64,000 bases of DNA from contig NZ_CP096255.1 in the NCBI RefSeq assembly GCF_011516635.5, positions 8,133,501 through 8,197,500 on the forward strand. Direction: 5' to 3'. The number at the start of each line of letters is the position of its first letter. Position 1 is the first letter of the stretch. Source of the stretch: Bradyrhizobium barranii subsp. apii. Its GTDB lineage: Bacteria; Pseudomonadota; Alphaproteobacteria; Rhizobiales; Xanthobacteraceae. Made by a program: the position numbers and the translations under genes. Below, one piece after another: positions 8,396-16,708 of this stretch. Under the pieces are notes generated by a model, which had not been told where the DNA came from, made no database searches, and saw only the letters and a program-made list of their open reading frames with translations.

Positions 8396-9076
8396 TCAGA
8401 CCCGTCCGTTGACCGGCAGCAGCGCGCCGGTAACGGCGCTGGCGGCGTCACTCGCCAGGAAGAGGATGACATCGGCGAGTTCCTTTGGCGCGACCCATTT
8501 GGAAGAATCGGCCTTCGGCATGCTGGCGCGGTTTGCCGCGGTATCGATGATCGAGGGCAGCACCGCATTGACGGTGATCTTGCCTTTCAACTCGGCAGCT
8601 AGTGACTCCGTCAGCTTATGCACGCCGGCCTTCGACGCCGCATAAGGACCCATGCCGGGGCCGGCCTGCAGTGCGCCCGTCGCACCGATATTGACGATGC
8701 GGGCCGCCCGCGAGTTGAGAAGATGCGGGATCGCTGCGCGCGAAGCATTCAGCGCGGTCTCGACATTGAGAGCATGCATGCGCTGCCAAACCTTGGGATC
8801 GCCGTCGGCAATGGTCTCGAAGGCAAATCCGCCAGCAATATTGATTAGCGCGTCGATCGCGCCAAAATGCGCGGCGGCGGCATCGATCGCCTCTTTCGCC
8901 TGTGCCGCATCGGTCAGGTCGATGCGGCCGAATTCGATCCGCTGGGCTGTTGCGGCGAACTGCGACTCAGCATGATCGATACCGGCGACTCGCGCGCCGC
9001 GCGAAAGGGCTTCCTCGGTGACCACCTTGCCAAGCGCGCCCAGCGCGCCGGTGATGATAAAGACGTTACCCTTCAT
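8396..9076 (-). CDS. SDR family oxidoreductase
   Basis: A 226-residue short-chain dehydrogenase. The N-terminal dinucleotide loop reads TGALGALG (9-16), close to the canonical TGxxxGxG, with 'NIAGG' at 79-83 and the Tyr145-x3-Lys149 pair in 'YAASK'. The usual catalytic Ser about 13 residues before the Tyr is not there; the segment reads 'NIGATGAL', so Thr133 or nothing takes its place. The ATG at 9076 is chosen over an upstream one because the Rossmann strand begins there. It is on the same strand as, and about 180 bp downstream of, an aldehyde dehydrogenase, suggesting a shared role in alcohol or aldehyde oxidation. The substrate is unknown. Confidence 0.85.
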   Translation of the reverse strand: MKGNVFIITGALGALGKVVTEEALSRGARVAGIDHAESQFAATAQRIEFGRIDLTDAAQAKEAIDAAAAHFGAIDALINIAGGFAFETIADGDPKVWQRMHALNVETALNASRAAIPHLLNSRAARIVNIGATGALQAGPGMGPYAASKAGVHKLTESLAAELKGKITVNAVLPSIIDTAANRASMPKADSSKWVAPKELADVILFLASDAASAVTGALLPVNGRV

Positions 9077-9259
9077 GGCGGTCTCCGTGCGAATGAGAAT
9101 GAATCGACGCCGCAATCACTATGGTCAGCAGAGCTTCAAAATGTGCGCCGCCCTGGCTGAGATCGACCGCGACGATACCGGGATAAAATGCCGACGACGC
9201 CCGGCATCCGCCCAGGCTTGCGGCGCATATCATTGGCGCCGATCTGCCACAGTCACGCA

Positions 9260-10705
9260 TCACGTCTTCCACTTGATCATCGTCCGCAGGATGCTCATTG
9301 GGCGGCCGGCGTAGGGCGGCTGAAATAGCATTTGGATCGGCGAGAGAGGACCTTGATAGAAGACCGGGCGCAATTTTGAAAAGGTGTTGAACCCCTCGCG
9401 CGCGTGGTAATGGCCCATACCGCTCGCACCGATCCCACCGAATGGCAGGTCGTGCTGGCCGACGTGCAGGAGAGCTTCATTGACCGATACGCCACCCGAC
9501 ATCACCCGCGAGATGTAGAAGTCGCGCAGCTCGGCATCGGAGGTGAATGGATAGATTGCCAACGGTCGGTCGTGACTATTGATATAGTCGGCGACCTCCT
9601 GCCGATCTGTATAGGTCTTGATCGGCAGGATCGGGCCAAAGATCTCGCGCTGCATGACAATCATGTCGTCCGTCGGATTTAGCACGAGATGCGGTGGAAA
9701 TTTGCGCTGCTTCGTGTCCGGAATCTGCCGTTCCGCAAGATTGACCAGGACTGCACCCTTTGTACGGGCATCCTCCAGGGTCGCCTGCAGCCGCGTGAAC
9801 GACGGTTCATCGATGATCGACGTGTAGTCTTGACCGTTGATGTCCGGGAAGCGCTCGGCAAACAGCTTGCGGCAATGATGGACGAACTCGTCCTCACTCC
9901 CTTTGGGCAGAAACATGTAGTCGACATTCGTACAGATCTGACCGGCATTGAACATCTTCACCCAGAGAATGCGCTCTGCCGCTGTCTTGACCGGGAAGTC
10001 AGGCCCAACAATTGCAGGTGCCTTGCCGCCCAATTCAAGCGTGACAGGGGTGAGGTTGCGGGCCGCGTTTGCCATGACTGCGCGACCAGTCGCGCCGGAT
10101 CCCGTGAACAGCAGATGGTCGAAGGGCAATGACGAGAATGCGGGTCCTCGTCCGCCGCCATCCTCGAAAAAGGCAAGCTTCTCGAGCGGGAAATACTTTG
10201 GCGAGACACGGATCAGGACCTCGGCGAGCGCTCTTGAATTTTCCGACATCTTGACCATCGCACGATTGCCGGCGGCCAGAATTGCGGCGAGCGGGCAGAA
10301 GCTGAGGTTAAGCGGGAAATTCCAGGGAACGATGACCCCGACGGCGCCGAGCGGCTGTGGGATGACGCGGTTGCGCGCGAGCGGGTAGGTCATGAAGTCG
10401 ACGTGCCTGCGCTGCGGTTTCATCCACTTTTTCAGGTTCTTTCTGGCGTCGGCGATTGTTTCCAGGACAACGAAATATTCGGCGAACAGGGTCTCGAATT
10501 CAGACCGGTTGCCGTAGTCGGCGTTGATCGCTGCGACCAGCTCGTCCTTGTTGTCCTTCAGGAGTTGCCCGAGGGCCTTCAGATCAGCAATGCGCTGATC
10601 GTAGGATGGCTCGGGCGCCGCCAAATAGGCCGCCCGCTGCGCGGCGAAGCAGGACTGCAGTTCGGCGGGAATGTCGACGGAACGGAAATTGACAGGCACG
10701 TTCAT
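9260..10705 (-). CDS. Aldehyde dehydrogenase, coniferyl-aldehyde dehydrogenase type
   Basis: A 481-residue class-3-like aldehyde dehydrogenase. Visible motifs: 'VPWNFPLN' (127-134), the NAD-loop 'TGSGATGRAVM' (201-211), catalytic Glu224 in 'LELGGKAP', nucleophile Cys258 in 'NAGQICTN', and the C-terminal 'PFGGIGASGMGHYHAREGF'. The last two are typical of coniferyl aldehyde dehydrogenases, which oxidise lignin-derived aldehydes, and of long-chain fatty-aldehyde dehydrogenases of the same clade. The frame is open 63 codons upstream, but homology begins at 'MNVPVNF', so the ATG at 10705 is used. It lies upstream of the SDR gene and downstream of a Bfd-like gene. The exact substrate is uncertain. 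Confidence 0.88.
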   Translation of the reverse strand: MNVPVNFRSVDIPAELQSCFAAQRAAYLAAPEPSYDQRIADLKALGQLLKDNKDELVAAINADYGNRSEFETLFAEYFVVLETIADARKNLKKWMKPQRRHVDFMTYPLARNRVIPQPLGAVGVIVPWNFPLNLSFCPLAAILAAGNRAMVKMSENSRALAEVLIRVSPKYFPLEKLAFFEDGGGRGPAFSSLPFDHLLFTGSGATGRAVMANAARNLTPVTLELGGKAPAIVGPDFPVKTAAERILWVKMFNAGQICTNVDYMFLPKGSEDEFVHHCRKLFAERFPDINGQDYTSIIDEPSFTRLQATLEDARTKGAVLVNLAERQIPDTKQRKFPPHLVLNPTDDMIVMQREIFGPILPIKTYTDRQEVADYINSHDRPLAIYPFTSDAELRDFYISRVMSGGVSVNEALLHVGQHDLPFGGIGASGMGHYHAREGFNTFSKLRPVFYQGPLSPIQMLFQPPYAGRPMSILRTMIKWKT

Positions 10706-10787
10706 GATGTTCGCTTTCTCTGGGTTTCGCGTGTCCTCCAGGTGGATAACCAGGGCACGCGCTGACCGTGACCGTGTCAACTCCAAG

Positions 10788-10985
10788 TCAGTGCATGCTT
10801 GCGCTCGCATGGACGGAGCCCGGCCTCTCATCCATGATCCGCTTGATGGCGCGAGCGCAGCAGCCGCACTGGGCGCAGCATCCGAGGCAGGCATACACCT
10901 CGCTCATGCGGGGCCGTCGCGCTTCTTTTATGACCACTGACCGCACCTGGTGGTCGCTGAACACATTGCAGGAACAGACGATCAT
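10788..10985 (-). CDS. bfd: Bfd-like (2Fe-2S) ferredoxin
   Basis: A 65-residue protein with the BFD-like [2Fe-2S] pattern: Cys4-x-Cys6 near the N terminus and Cys37-x2-Cys40 in a Cys-rich helix region ('CLGCCAQCGCC'). Bacterioferritin-associated ferredoxins release iron from bacterioferritin or act as small electron carriers. The protein carries extra cysteines (33, 36, 42, 43), more than the usual four. No bacterioferritin gene is adjacent; the neighbour downstream is the aldehyde dehydrogenase, 82 bp away. It could instead serve a nearby oxidoreductase. Confidence 0.8.
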   Translation of the reverse strand: MIVCSCNVFSDHQVRSVVIKEARRPRMSEVYACLGCCAQCGCCARAIKRIMDERPGSVHASASMH

Positions 10986-11180
10986 CGCCTTCTCCTAACC
11001 AATACCAATGAGTCGGATGAAGACCGCCACAGGCGCGGTGCTCCAGCCGCAAGCACGATGGTTTCCGCTCGGCTCATCTCGGTGTGGCCAAGAGGCCGCT
11101 CGCGGACCAGATGGTTACCCATTCCAGCTCCTTCCGAGGCATCGCGAACGCTTGCTGCGGCGCCTCGACGCTACCCGCGT

Positions 11181-12077
11181 TCAGGTGGCCTTCTGCTTAG
11201 CTTCGGTCTGCAGGTCGGCTTCGGTGAAGCCATAGCCGCCGGGGCGCAGCGCCGAATGCTCGCGCTTGGAGTGGACGAGCGGGTAGAACATCTGCGTCGT
11301 CCAGCGCTCCGGGCCAAACAGGATGTCGTCCTGCAGGCCGATCTTGGCCGGATATTTGCGTGTGATATGCGCGGTGCCGAACAGCACGTCCCAGAAGAAC
11401 AGCAGGTTGCCGAAGTTGCCCTTGTAGTGGCCGATGCCATCTTCGTTGGTGAGCGCGTGGTGCGCCCAGTGCGTGGCCGGCGTGGAGATGGTGCGCTCCA
11501 GCACCCACATCAGCGGATGCAGCGCGCGGATGCGGTACAGCGGCGCGTCCCACGCCCAGGCGCAGTGCGCGCCCAGGATGACCGTCAGCTTGATCACCAG
11601 GTACGCCGCGTAGACCGGGCCAAAACCAAGGTACACCGCCACCCCGCCGATCCACAGGCCCGGCATCATCAGGTAGTAGAAGAAGTTGTTGCGGTAGGTA
11701 ATGCGCACGCTCATGTAGGCCGCGCTGTGGTGCGCGCGGTGCAGCGGCCACAGCAGCGGCGTGTGCGAGGCGCGGTGCCAGAGGTACTGCGTGAGGTCAT
11801 CGCCGATGAGCAGCAGGCCGGCCATGGCCCACCACGGCAGATTGGCCCAGGCGTTGTGCTGCGCGGGCATGAGCCAGTTGCACAGCGTGTTGCTGCCTAG
11901 CAGTGCGATCGGCTGGGTGATGGCGATCAGGCTGACGAACATCAGCACTTCAAGCCAGGCGTCGTTGGCTGTCGCGTTGCCGCGCACGGTGGCTTGATAC
12001 CGCCGGGTGACGAACTCCATGGCGGCAAAGCCTAGGATGCAGGCGCCAATTAAGAGGTACTGCAATTGCGAGCTCAT
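11181..12077 (-). CDS. Sterol desaturase / fatty acid hydroxylase family membrane protein
   Basis: A 298-residue integral membrane di-iron enzyme. The three histidine clusters are clear: H101-x3-H105 ('HRASH'), H113-x2-HH ('HRAHH', 113-117) and H203-x2-HH ('HWAHH', 203-207), interleaved with hydrophobic segments around 5-22, 43-65, 82-99 and 130-175. The family hydroxylates or desaturates lipids and carotenoids using O2. The gene was probably controlled by the divergent LysR gene at 13115: the two 5' ends face each other, and only an IS5-family element (12126-13062) separates them. The substrate is unknown. Confidence 0.87.
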   Translation of the reverse strand: MSSQLQYLLIGACILGFAAMEFVTRRYQATVRGNATANDAWLEVLMFVSLIAITQPIALLGSNTLCNWLMPAQHNAWANLPWWAMAGLLLIGDDLTQYLWHRASHTPLLWPLHRAHHSAAYMSVRITYRNNFFYYLMMPGLWIGGVAVYLGFGPVYAAYLVIKLTVILGAHCAWAWDAPLYRIRALHPLMWVLERTISTPATHWAHHALTNEDGIGHYKGNFGNLLFFWDVLFGTAHITRKYPAKIGLQDDILFGPERWTTQMFYPLVHSKREHSALRPGGYGFTEADLQTEAKQKAT

Positions 12078-12125
12078 ATGGGACGTCTCCTGCCGCTCTC
12101 ATGTTTTGAATTGTGGAACGGTCTA

Positions 12126-13062
12126 AGTGTCTGTTCCAAAACATGTTGAGTCGAATGAATCGGTTGTGATTCAAGGTGAGCGGCCTGATTCGATGGGGAC
12201 GCGCCGCCAATGTGGACTACCGAGAACCGTGCACGCTACGACCGCAGCCGCCTGCGCTATCCGAGCGACTTGACCGACGAGGAGTGGGCGCTGATCGCGC
12301 CTCGCATCCCGCCGGCCAAGCGCGGCGGCAACAAGCGTACGGTGGACCTGCGCGAGATTGCCAACGGGCTGATGTACATCCTGAGCACAGGTTGCCAGTG
12401 GCGCGCGATCCCCAAGGACCTGCCGCCGCGCTCGACGCTGTATGGCTACTTCGATCTGTGGAGCTGGAACGGCACGCTCGATAAAATTCATCACGCCCTC
12501 TATGTCGAATGTCGCGAAAGGGCCGAGCGCGAGGCTTCTCCCACCGCCGCCATCATCGATAGCCAGAGCGTGAAAAGCGCTGAAAAAGGGGGCCTCATGA
12601 TCTCCATGGCTACGACGCGGGCAAGAAGATCAAGGGCAAGAAGCGGCACATTCTCGTCGACACGCAAGGCCTCTTGATGCACGCCATCGTGCATGCGGCG
12701 GACATCCAGGATCGCGACGGCGGCGTGCTCCTGATGGCAACGTTGTTCGGCCTCTATCCCTTTCTTCTGAAGCTCTACGCCGACGGCGGATATCAAGGGC
12801 CACATTTCCAGAAGGGGCTGCGTAGCGCTCTGAAGCGCGTGAACCTCGAAATCGTCAAACGCTCCGATCAGGCTCACCGTTTCGTCGTCTTGCCCAAACG
12901 CTGGATCGTCGAGCGTACCTTTGCCTGGCTCGGGCGATGCCGAAGACTGTCCAAAGATTGGGAATGCTTCAATCACAGGGCGCTCGCCTTTCTCAAGCTG
13001 GCCTCCATCCGACTCATGCTGCGAAAGCTATGCAATCCAAGGTAATCTTTCCGGACAGACTC
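12126..13062 (+). mobile_element. IS5-family insertion sequence
   Basis: A 937-bp element with imperfect terminal inverted repeats. The left end, starting 12126, contains GTGTCTGTTCC; the right end, read inward from 13062, contains GAGTCTGTCCGG. TA dinucleotides flank both ends (12124-12125 and 13063-13064), consistent with a 2-bp target duplication. It carries one transposase split by a -1 frame change. It sits in the short divergent promoter region between the sterol desaturase and LysR genes, 49 bp from one start and 53 bp from the other. Element boundaries are inferred by eye. Confidence 0.8.
12210..13045 (+). CDS. IS5-family transposase, two frames joined by -1 shift
   Basis: The first frame (12210-12677) covers the N-terminal half with 'LTDEEWALIAPRIP' and 'GCQWRAIPKDLP' and the first catalytic Asp in 'IIDSQSVK'. 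The second frame supplies 'GYDAGKKIKGKKRHILVDT', the second Asp in 'YADGGYQG' and the Glu in 'RWIVERTFAWL', completing the DDE triad. Continuity needs a -1 shift at the A5G5 tract at 12583-12592. Many IS5 relatives (IS427 group) use programmed frameshifting at such slippery tracts, so the element may be functional. The alternative is a one-base deletion that inactivated it. Confidence 0.85.
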
Positions 13063-13114
13063 TAAGGGGTGTCGCCATATTGCGTCCAATGCATAATACT
13101 CATCGTCTTGATGC

Positions 13115-14035
13115 ATGGAGAGCAATGCCGTGAATCTGCGCCGCCTGAATCACGTTGTCGCCCTTGCCGACACTCTGCACTTCGCCCGCGCCGCCGCAGC
13201 CGCCCACCTGAGCCAGCCGGCCTTCAGCCGCAGCATCCAGGCCATCGAGAACGACCTGGGTATCCGCCTGTTCGACCGCGACGTTGGTGATGTCCGCCCC
13301 ACCCGTGCCGGGGAATTCGTCATTGAGCGGGCGCGCAAGCTGCTGTTCGAGGCGCGTTGCCTGCAGCGCGACGTGGATCTTTACCGCGACAGCCAGCTCG
13401 GCGACACGGCCTTCGGCGTCGGGCCGCTGCTAACGGCCACCCTGATGCCACGCGCGCTTGTGGCGTTGCGCCGCCAGCACCCGCAGGTGGCGCTGCGCAT
13501 GGAGGTCGGCAACTGGGTGCAGTTGCTGGAGAGCTTGCGTACCGAAAGCATCGAGTTCTTTGCCGCCGATGTCCGTGACATGCCTGGGGATGCCGCGCTG
13601 GACATCCAGTTGATCGGGGGGCAGCAGGCCGGCCTGTATGTGCGGGCAGGACATCCGCTGGCCGGGCGCGAGCACATGCTGCAGGACGTCTGGGCGTACG
13701 GTCTCGCCGCACCGAAGTTGCTGAGCCCCTCAAAGGTGGAGCTCGCCGCCCTGCTGGGCCTGCCTGCGGGCCAGGAGGCCGCCGTTGCGCTCGAGTGCGA
13801 CAACTACGGCCTGCTCAAGACGGTCGCGCTCACCACGGATACCGTTCTGGGTGCGACGAACGCGGCGGTACGGGGGGAGCTGGAATCCGGCGCGCTTGTC
13901 CGGCTTGTCGTACATGGCTGGCAGTCGCCGCCGTCAAGCACGGGCATCGTGTGCTTGCGAGGGAGAACCTCGTCGCCGGCAGCCAAGGCAACCGTAGCAG
14001 CGATTGTGCGGGCAGCGGCCGAGATCAACGTCTAG
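13115..14035 (+). CDS. LysR family transcriptional regulator
   Basis: A 306-residue LysR protein. The winged helix-turn-helix occupies about residues 7-66, with 'FARAAAAAHLSQPAFSRSIQAIENDLGIRLFDR' as the recognition region; a periplasmic-binding-like effector domain follows from about residue 95. An effector ligand usually switches it to activate a divergent operon. Here the divergent partner is the sterol desaturase at 12077, now about 1 kb away because of the IS5 element. Just upstream of the ATG, two ATGCAT palindromes about 22 bp apart (about 13090 and 13110) could be regulator half-sites. A second in-frame ATG is possible a few codons in. Confidence 0.88.
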   Translation: MESNAVNLRRLNHVVALADTLHFARAAAAAHLSQPAFSRSIQAIENDLGIRLFDRDVGDVRPTRAGEFVIERARKLLFEARCLQRDVDLYRDSQLGDTAFGVGPLLTATLMPRALVALRRQHPQVALRMEVGNWVQLLESLRTESIEFFAADVRDMPGDAALDIQLIGGQQAGLYVRAGHPLAGREHMLQDVWAYGLAAPKLLSPSKVELAALLGLPAGQEAAVALECDNYGLLKTVALTTDTVLGATNAAVRGELESGALVRLVVHGWQSPPSSTGIVCLRGRTSSPAAKATVAAIVRAAAEINV

Positions 14036-14338
14036 GCGCCTTGTCGCACTCGACGCATCGTCCGGTGCGGACTACCGGCCTGTCCATTATGACGACTGTT
14101 TCGAAGTGATCGACCAGACGCCGGAGTCTGCTTGTGGCCCTTAGCCGACCTCGCTAATTTCCCAAATGTCCGCTTTGCCCTCGCAAGCAGAAATCAGGCA
14201 GCCGACCGACATGGGCCAGATTCGGACATCGCAGCACAATGCGCATCTTGATCAACTCGAAAAACCGCCGCAGCAGGTCGCGACGACCACGATAGCAGTC
14301 GGGGCTCGCTCTGGCCGGCAACCTCGATCATGCGAACG
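14036..14338. other. Intergenic region, no gene seen
   Basis: 303 bp between the LysR stop and the end of the convergent DUF4239 remnant. There is no plausible coding frame. It contains TGTCCGCTTTG at about 14167, which also occurs in the post-tRNA region near 8159, so it probably carries fragments of a dispersed intergenic repeat. Confidence 0.5.
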
Positions 14339-15087
14339 TTAGGGACCGAGCGGCGTGAGGGCGCTGCGCAGTGGCGCGCTGGAAATCTGCATCAAACCCG
14401 CAAATGGCTGACCCAGCTCCAGGACCAGGTAGATCGCCCCGGCGGCCGACAGTGCAAAAACGAACAGCGAGCCGAAAACGGTTGCGCTGGGTTTGGCAAA
14501 CAGGCCGAAGCTTCCAAAGATGATGGTGAGCCAGAAAATCAGCACCACCAGGAACGGCATAGGGATCGAGTTGTTCGTCTGTGCGAACAGCGACAGGCGG
14601 GTTTGCGCAATGTCGGTGGCGATCTGTATGGCCCTGGCTTGCAGGGAGCGCTGGGAATCGTTCTGCGGCGAAAGCTCCTGAAGCTTCGCAAAGAATGCTT
14701 CGCTTACGGCGCTGGCCTCGAAGGGGTTCGCCTTGGCAACCTCGGAACTTTTCTCGCGCCACATTCGATCGGCTAAAACAACGATGGCGCGCCGCAACAG
14801 ATTGCGTTCGTCATTCGCCTCCGGTCCGTACTGCGCCAGCAGATTGTCGAGCAGGACAACATTACTCGTCATCTGCGTGACTTGAGTGCTCTGCGTGTCG
14901 TAGGAGCCCTTCGCCGAGGCGATCAGCAGACCGAGGACAAGCGCGGCTATCGTCCCGATGGGCCCGTGCCCAGCCTGACCACATCCTTGTCATCCGTGCT
15001 CAGGTGATGCCCAGGAAGGAACATACCGAGCAGGGCACCGCCTGAGATGCATAGAAACGTGATGCACGATAGCGCGATTGCATTCAT
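14339..15087 (-). pseudogene. DUF4239 (bestrophin-like) membrane protein, frameshifted
   Basis: The gene should start with ATG at 15087 (MNAIALSCITFLCISGG...), but this frame stops at 14947-14949. Shifting frame near 14960-14964, inside GGCACGGGCCCATCGGG, restores 'IGTIAALVLGLLIASAKGSYDTQ' and continues without a stop to 14339. One base has been lost from the codons for 'GTGxIGT'. Together the halves make a DUF4239 protein of about 249 residues: an N-terminal membrane hairpin, a cytoplasmic helical region, and two C-terminal membrane helices ('FLVVLIFWLTIIFGSFGLF' and 'FVFALSAAGAIYLVLEL'). The 177-residue downstream piece has its own ATG but lacks the first helices. It follows the TAXI gene by 33 bp. 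Confidence 0.8.
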
Positions 15088-15120
15088 GATTCACCACTGT
15101 GTTGCGAGGCGTGTCGTGAC

Positions 15121-16467
15121 TTAGCGCTGTGTCGCCTTCGCCGCGGAGGCAACTGCGGGTCCCTTGGCGATCAATGTGCGTCGGTCGTGAATCAAGCTCT
15201 CCAGCCGGTGGGCTGCCACGTTCAATGTGGCATCATCCACCGCGCTCTCGTCTCCAGCAGCGGATTTGGCGAGCTCCGCCTTTAGAATGCGGTCGATTTC
15301 GTCTTCGATATCCGAAAGTTCAGCCTCTGTATCGACTTTCCGAATCCGGCGCGCCAGGGCGTAGAGAGAATCGAGCGGGCCTTCGGCTGCGCGGCTGCCG
15401 AGGCCCAGGAATTTCCACGCCGCCGCAAGCATGGTGGCAGCGCCACCCAGTACCATCGGCGTCAAATAGATCCAGTTGCCGTACTCATCCATGAAGCTTT
15501 GCGTGGTGCTGTTGTAGACGGCTGCGGCGCCAGGGTGCAGCGGAAGGTAGGCATCCTGGTCGGTGCTGGGCGCGGTGATCTGCGCGAAAATCGGCTGCTC
15601 ACGCAGAAGATTCCTGCGCGCGCTCATGATCGCCTCCGTGAGGTCGGTTACCAGATCAGTGCCAAGCTTCTTTTGCGCAACCAGATATAGCGAGGTCCTC
15701 AGAGTCGTCAGGTCATCTTCCGGGACCGGCGGCGATCCCCGCAGTGTGCCCTTCGGGACGTCGAAGCTTTCAAAAGCGCGCTCATTCTCTGCAATTGCCC
15801 CCGCGGACTCGATTGGGATCAGTACCGGGGTCTTTTTACGGTCGAGCTGAAAAAATCCGCGAACGAGCGAGAGGTATTTTTCGGCGAGCGGGATCACGAC
15901 AAGCAGGGCGCTGACTTGCTTTGACTGAATGGCTTGCCGGACATCCGTCAAAGCAAGGTTCTTGAAGACAACTTTTGCGCCCGCCAGATCGTATCCCTTG
16001 GTCAACACATCGACAATTTTGGCGTTCACTGCTCCGCCGACCACGCCGACCGTGCGTCCCTTCAGGTTGGCAATGCTGTCGATGGACGATCCCGGCGGCG
16101 CGATGATCAGTACGACCATATGGCTGACGACGACGACGGCTTGCGCCTGCGACAAGTCGCCGACATCGCCGCGAACCACAGCGAGATCGACCTTGCCCGC
16201 GGAGAAAGCCGCAGCGGCCTCGAGCGCGGTGCCGCTGTCGATGACCTTGAGCCGGACCGGCGCGTTCGCTGAAACGAACTCGCCTGCTATCGCTGACATT
16301 GCCTTCGCTGCCTCGCCGTCGAGCGAGCCGACCGCCACAGTCAGCGTTACCGGGCGGCTGTAGTACCGATAGGCAAGGAGACCCGCGCCTGCCGCAAAGG
16401 CGACGACGCCAACGAGCAGGAAAAAGCGAAGCCACAGCGGCAATTTCATCGACATCATGCTCGCCAC
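15121..16467 (-). CDS. TAXI-family TRAP solute-binding protein, membrane anchored
   Basis: A 448-residue protein. An N-terminal membrane helix (about 11-33) is followed by a TAXI-type substrate-binding domain (40-325) that starts 'TLTVAVGSLDGEAAKAMSAIA' and ends with the family hallmark 'LHPGAAAVYN' (310-319). A second membrane helix (333-356) and a charged cytoplasmic coiled-coil tail follow. TAXI proteins normally feed TRAP transporters, but no TRAP permease is present here. The anchored form with a cytoplasmic tail suggests a sensory or scaffold role. The frameshifted DUF4239 gene is directly downstream. The start could be any of several ATG codons (residues 1, 4, 5, 7). Confidence 0.83.
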   Translation of the reverse strand: MASMMSMKLPLWLRFFLLVGVVAFAAGAGLLAYRYYSRPVTLTVAVGSLDGEAAKAMSAIAGEFVSANAPVRLKVIDSGTALEAAAAFSAGKVDLAVVRGDVGDLSQAQAVVVVSHMVVLIIAPPGSSIDSIANLKGRTVGVVGGAVNAKIVDVLTKGYDLAGAKVVFKNLALTDVRQAIQSKQVSALLVVIPLAEKYLSLVRGFFQLDRKKTPVLIPIESAGAIAENERAFESFDVPKGTLRGSPPVPEDDLTTLRTSLYLVAQKKLGTDLVTDLTEAIMSARRNLLREQPIFAQITAPSTDQDAYLPLHPGAAAVYNSTTQSFMDEYGNWIYLTPMVLGGAATMLAAAWKFLGLGSRAAEGPLDSLYALARRIRKVDTEAELSDIEDEIDRILKAELAKSAAGDESAVDDATLNVAAHRLESLIHDRRTLIAKGPAVASAAKATQR

Positions 16468-16708
16468 CTGTGTGGGTTCGCCACGTCCTTGCCGCTGTAT
16501 TTCTGCACACCTGCGATGCCCGCAAACGTCCGCGGCCAGAATAGCTGCCAGCCGCCGCTCTACGTGCTCGCTGCTACGGCAGATGAGGACGTTGATCTAT
16601 ATCAAGCTTACCCACCGCTGAAGGTCTACGGGAAACGGCCGGCAAATCGGGCTGTTTGCGCGCCCTATGCGGCGGCTCATTCCCTCTCCTCGATCAGGGG
16701 TGATCATC

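Noticed and set aside
10985..11181. Additional small gene between the Bfd and sterol desaturase genes
   Set aside because: Open frames here are antisense or extend other shadows; no ribosome-binding site or recognisable protein.
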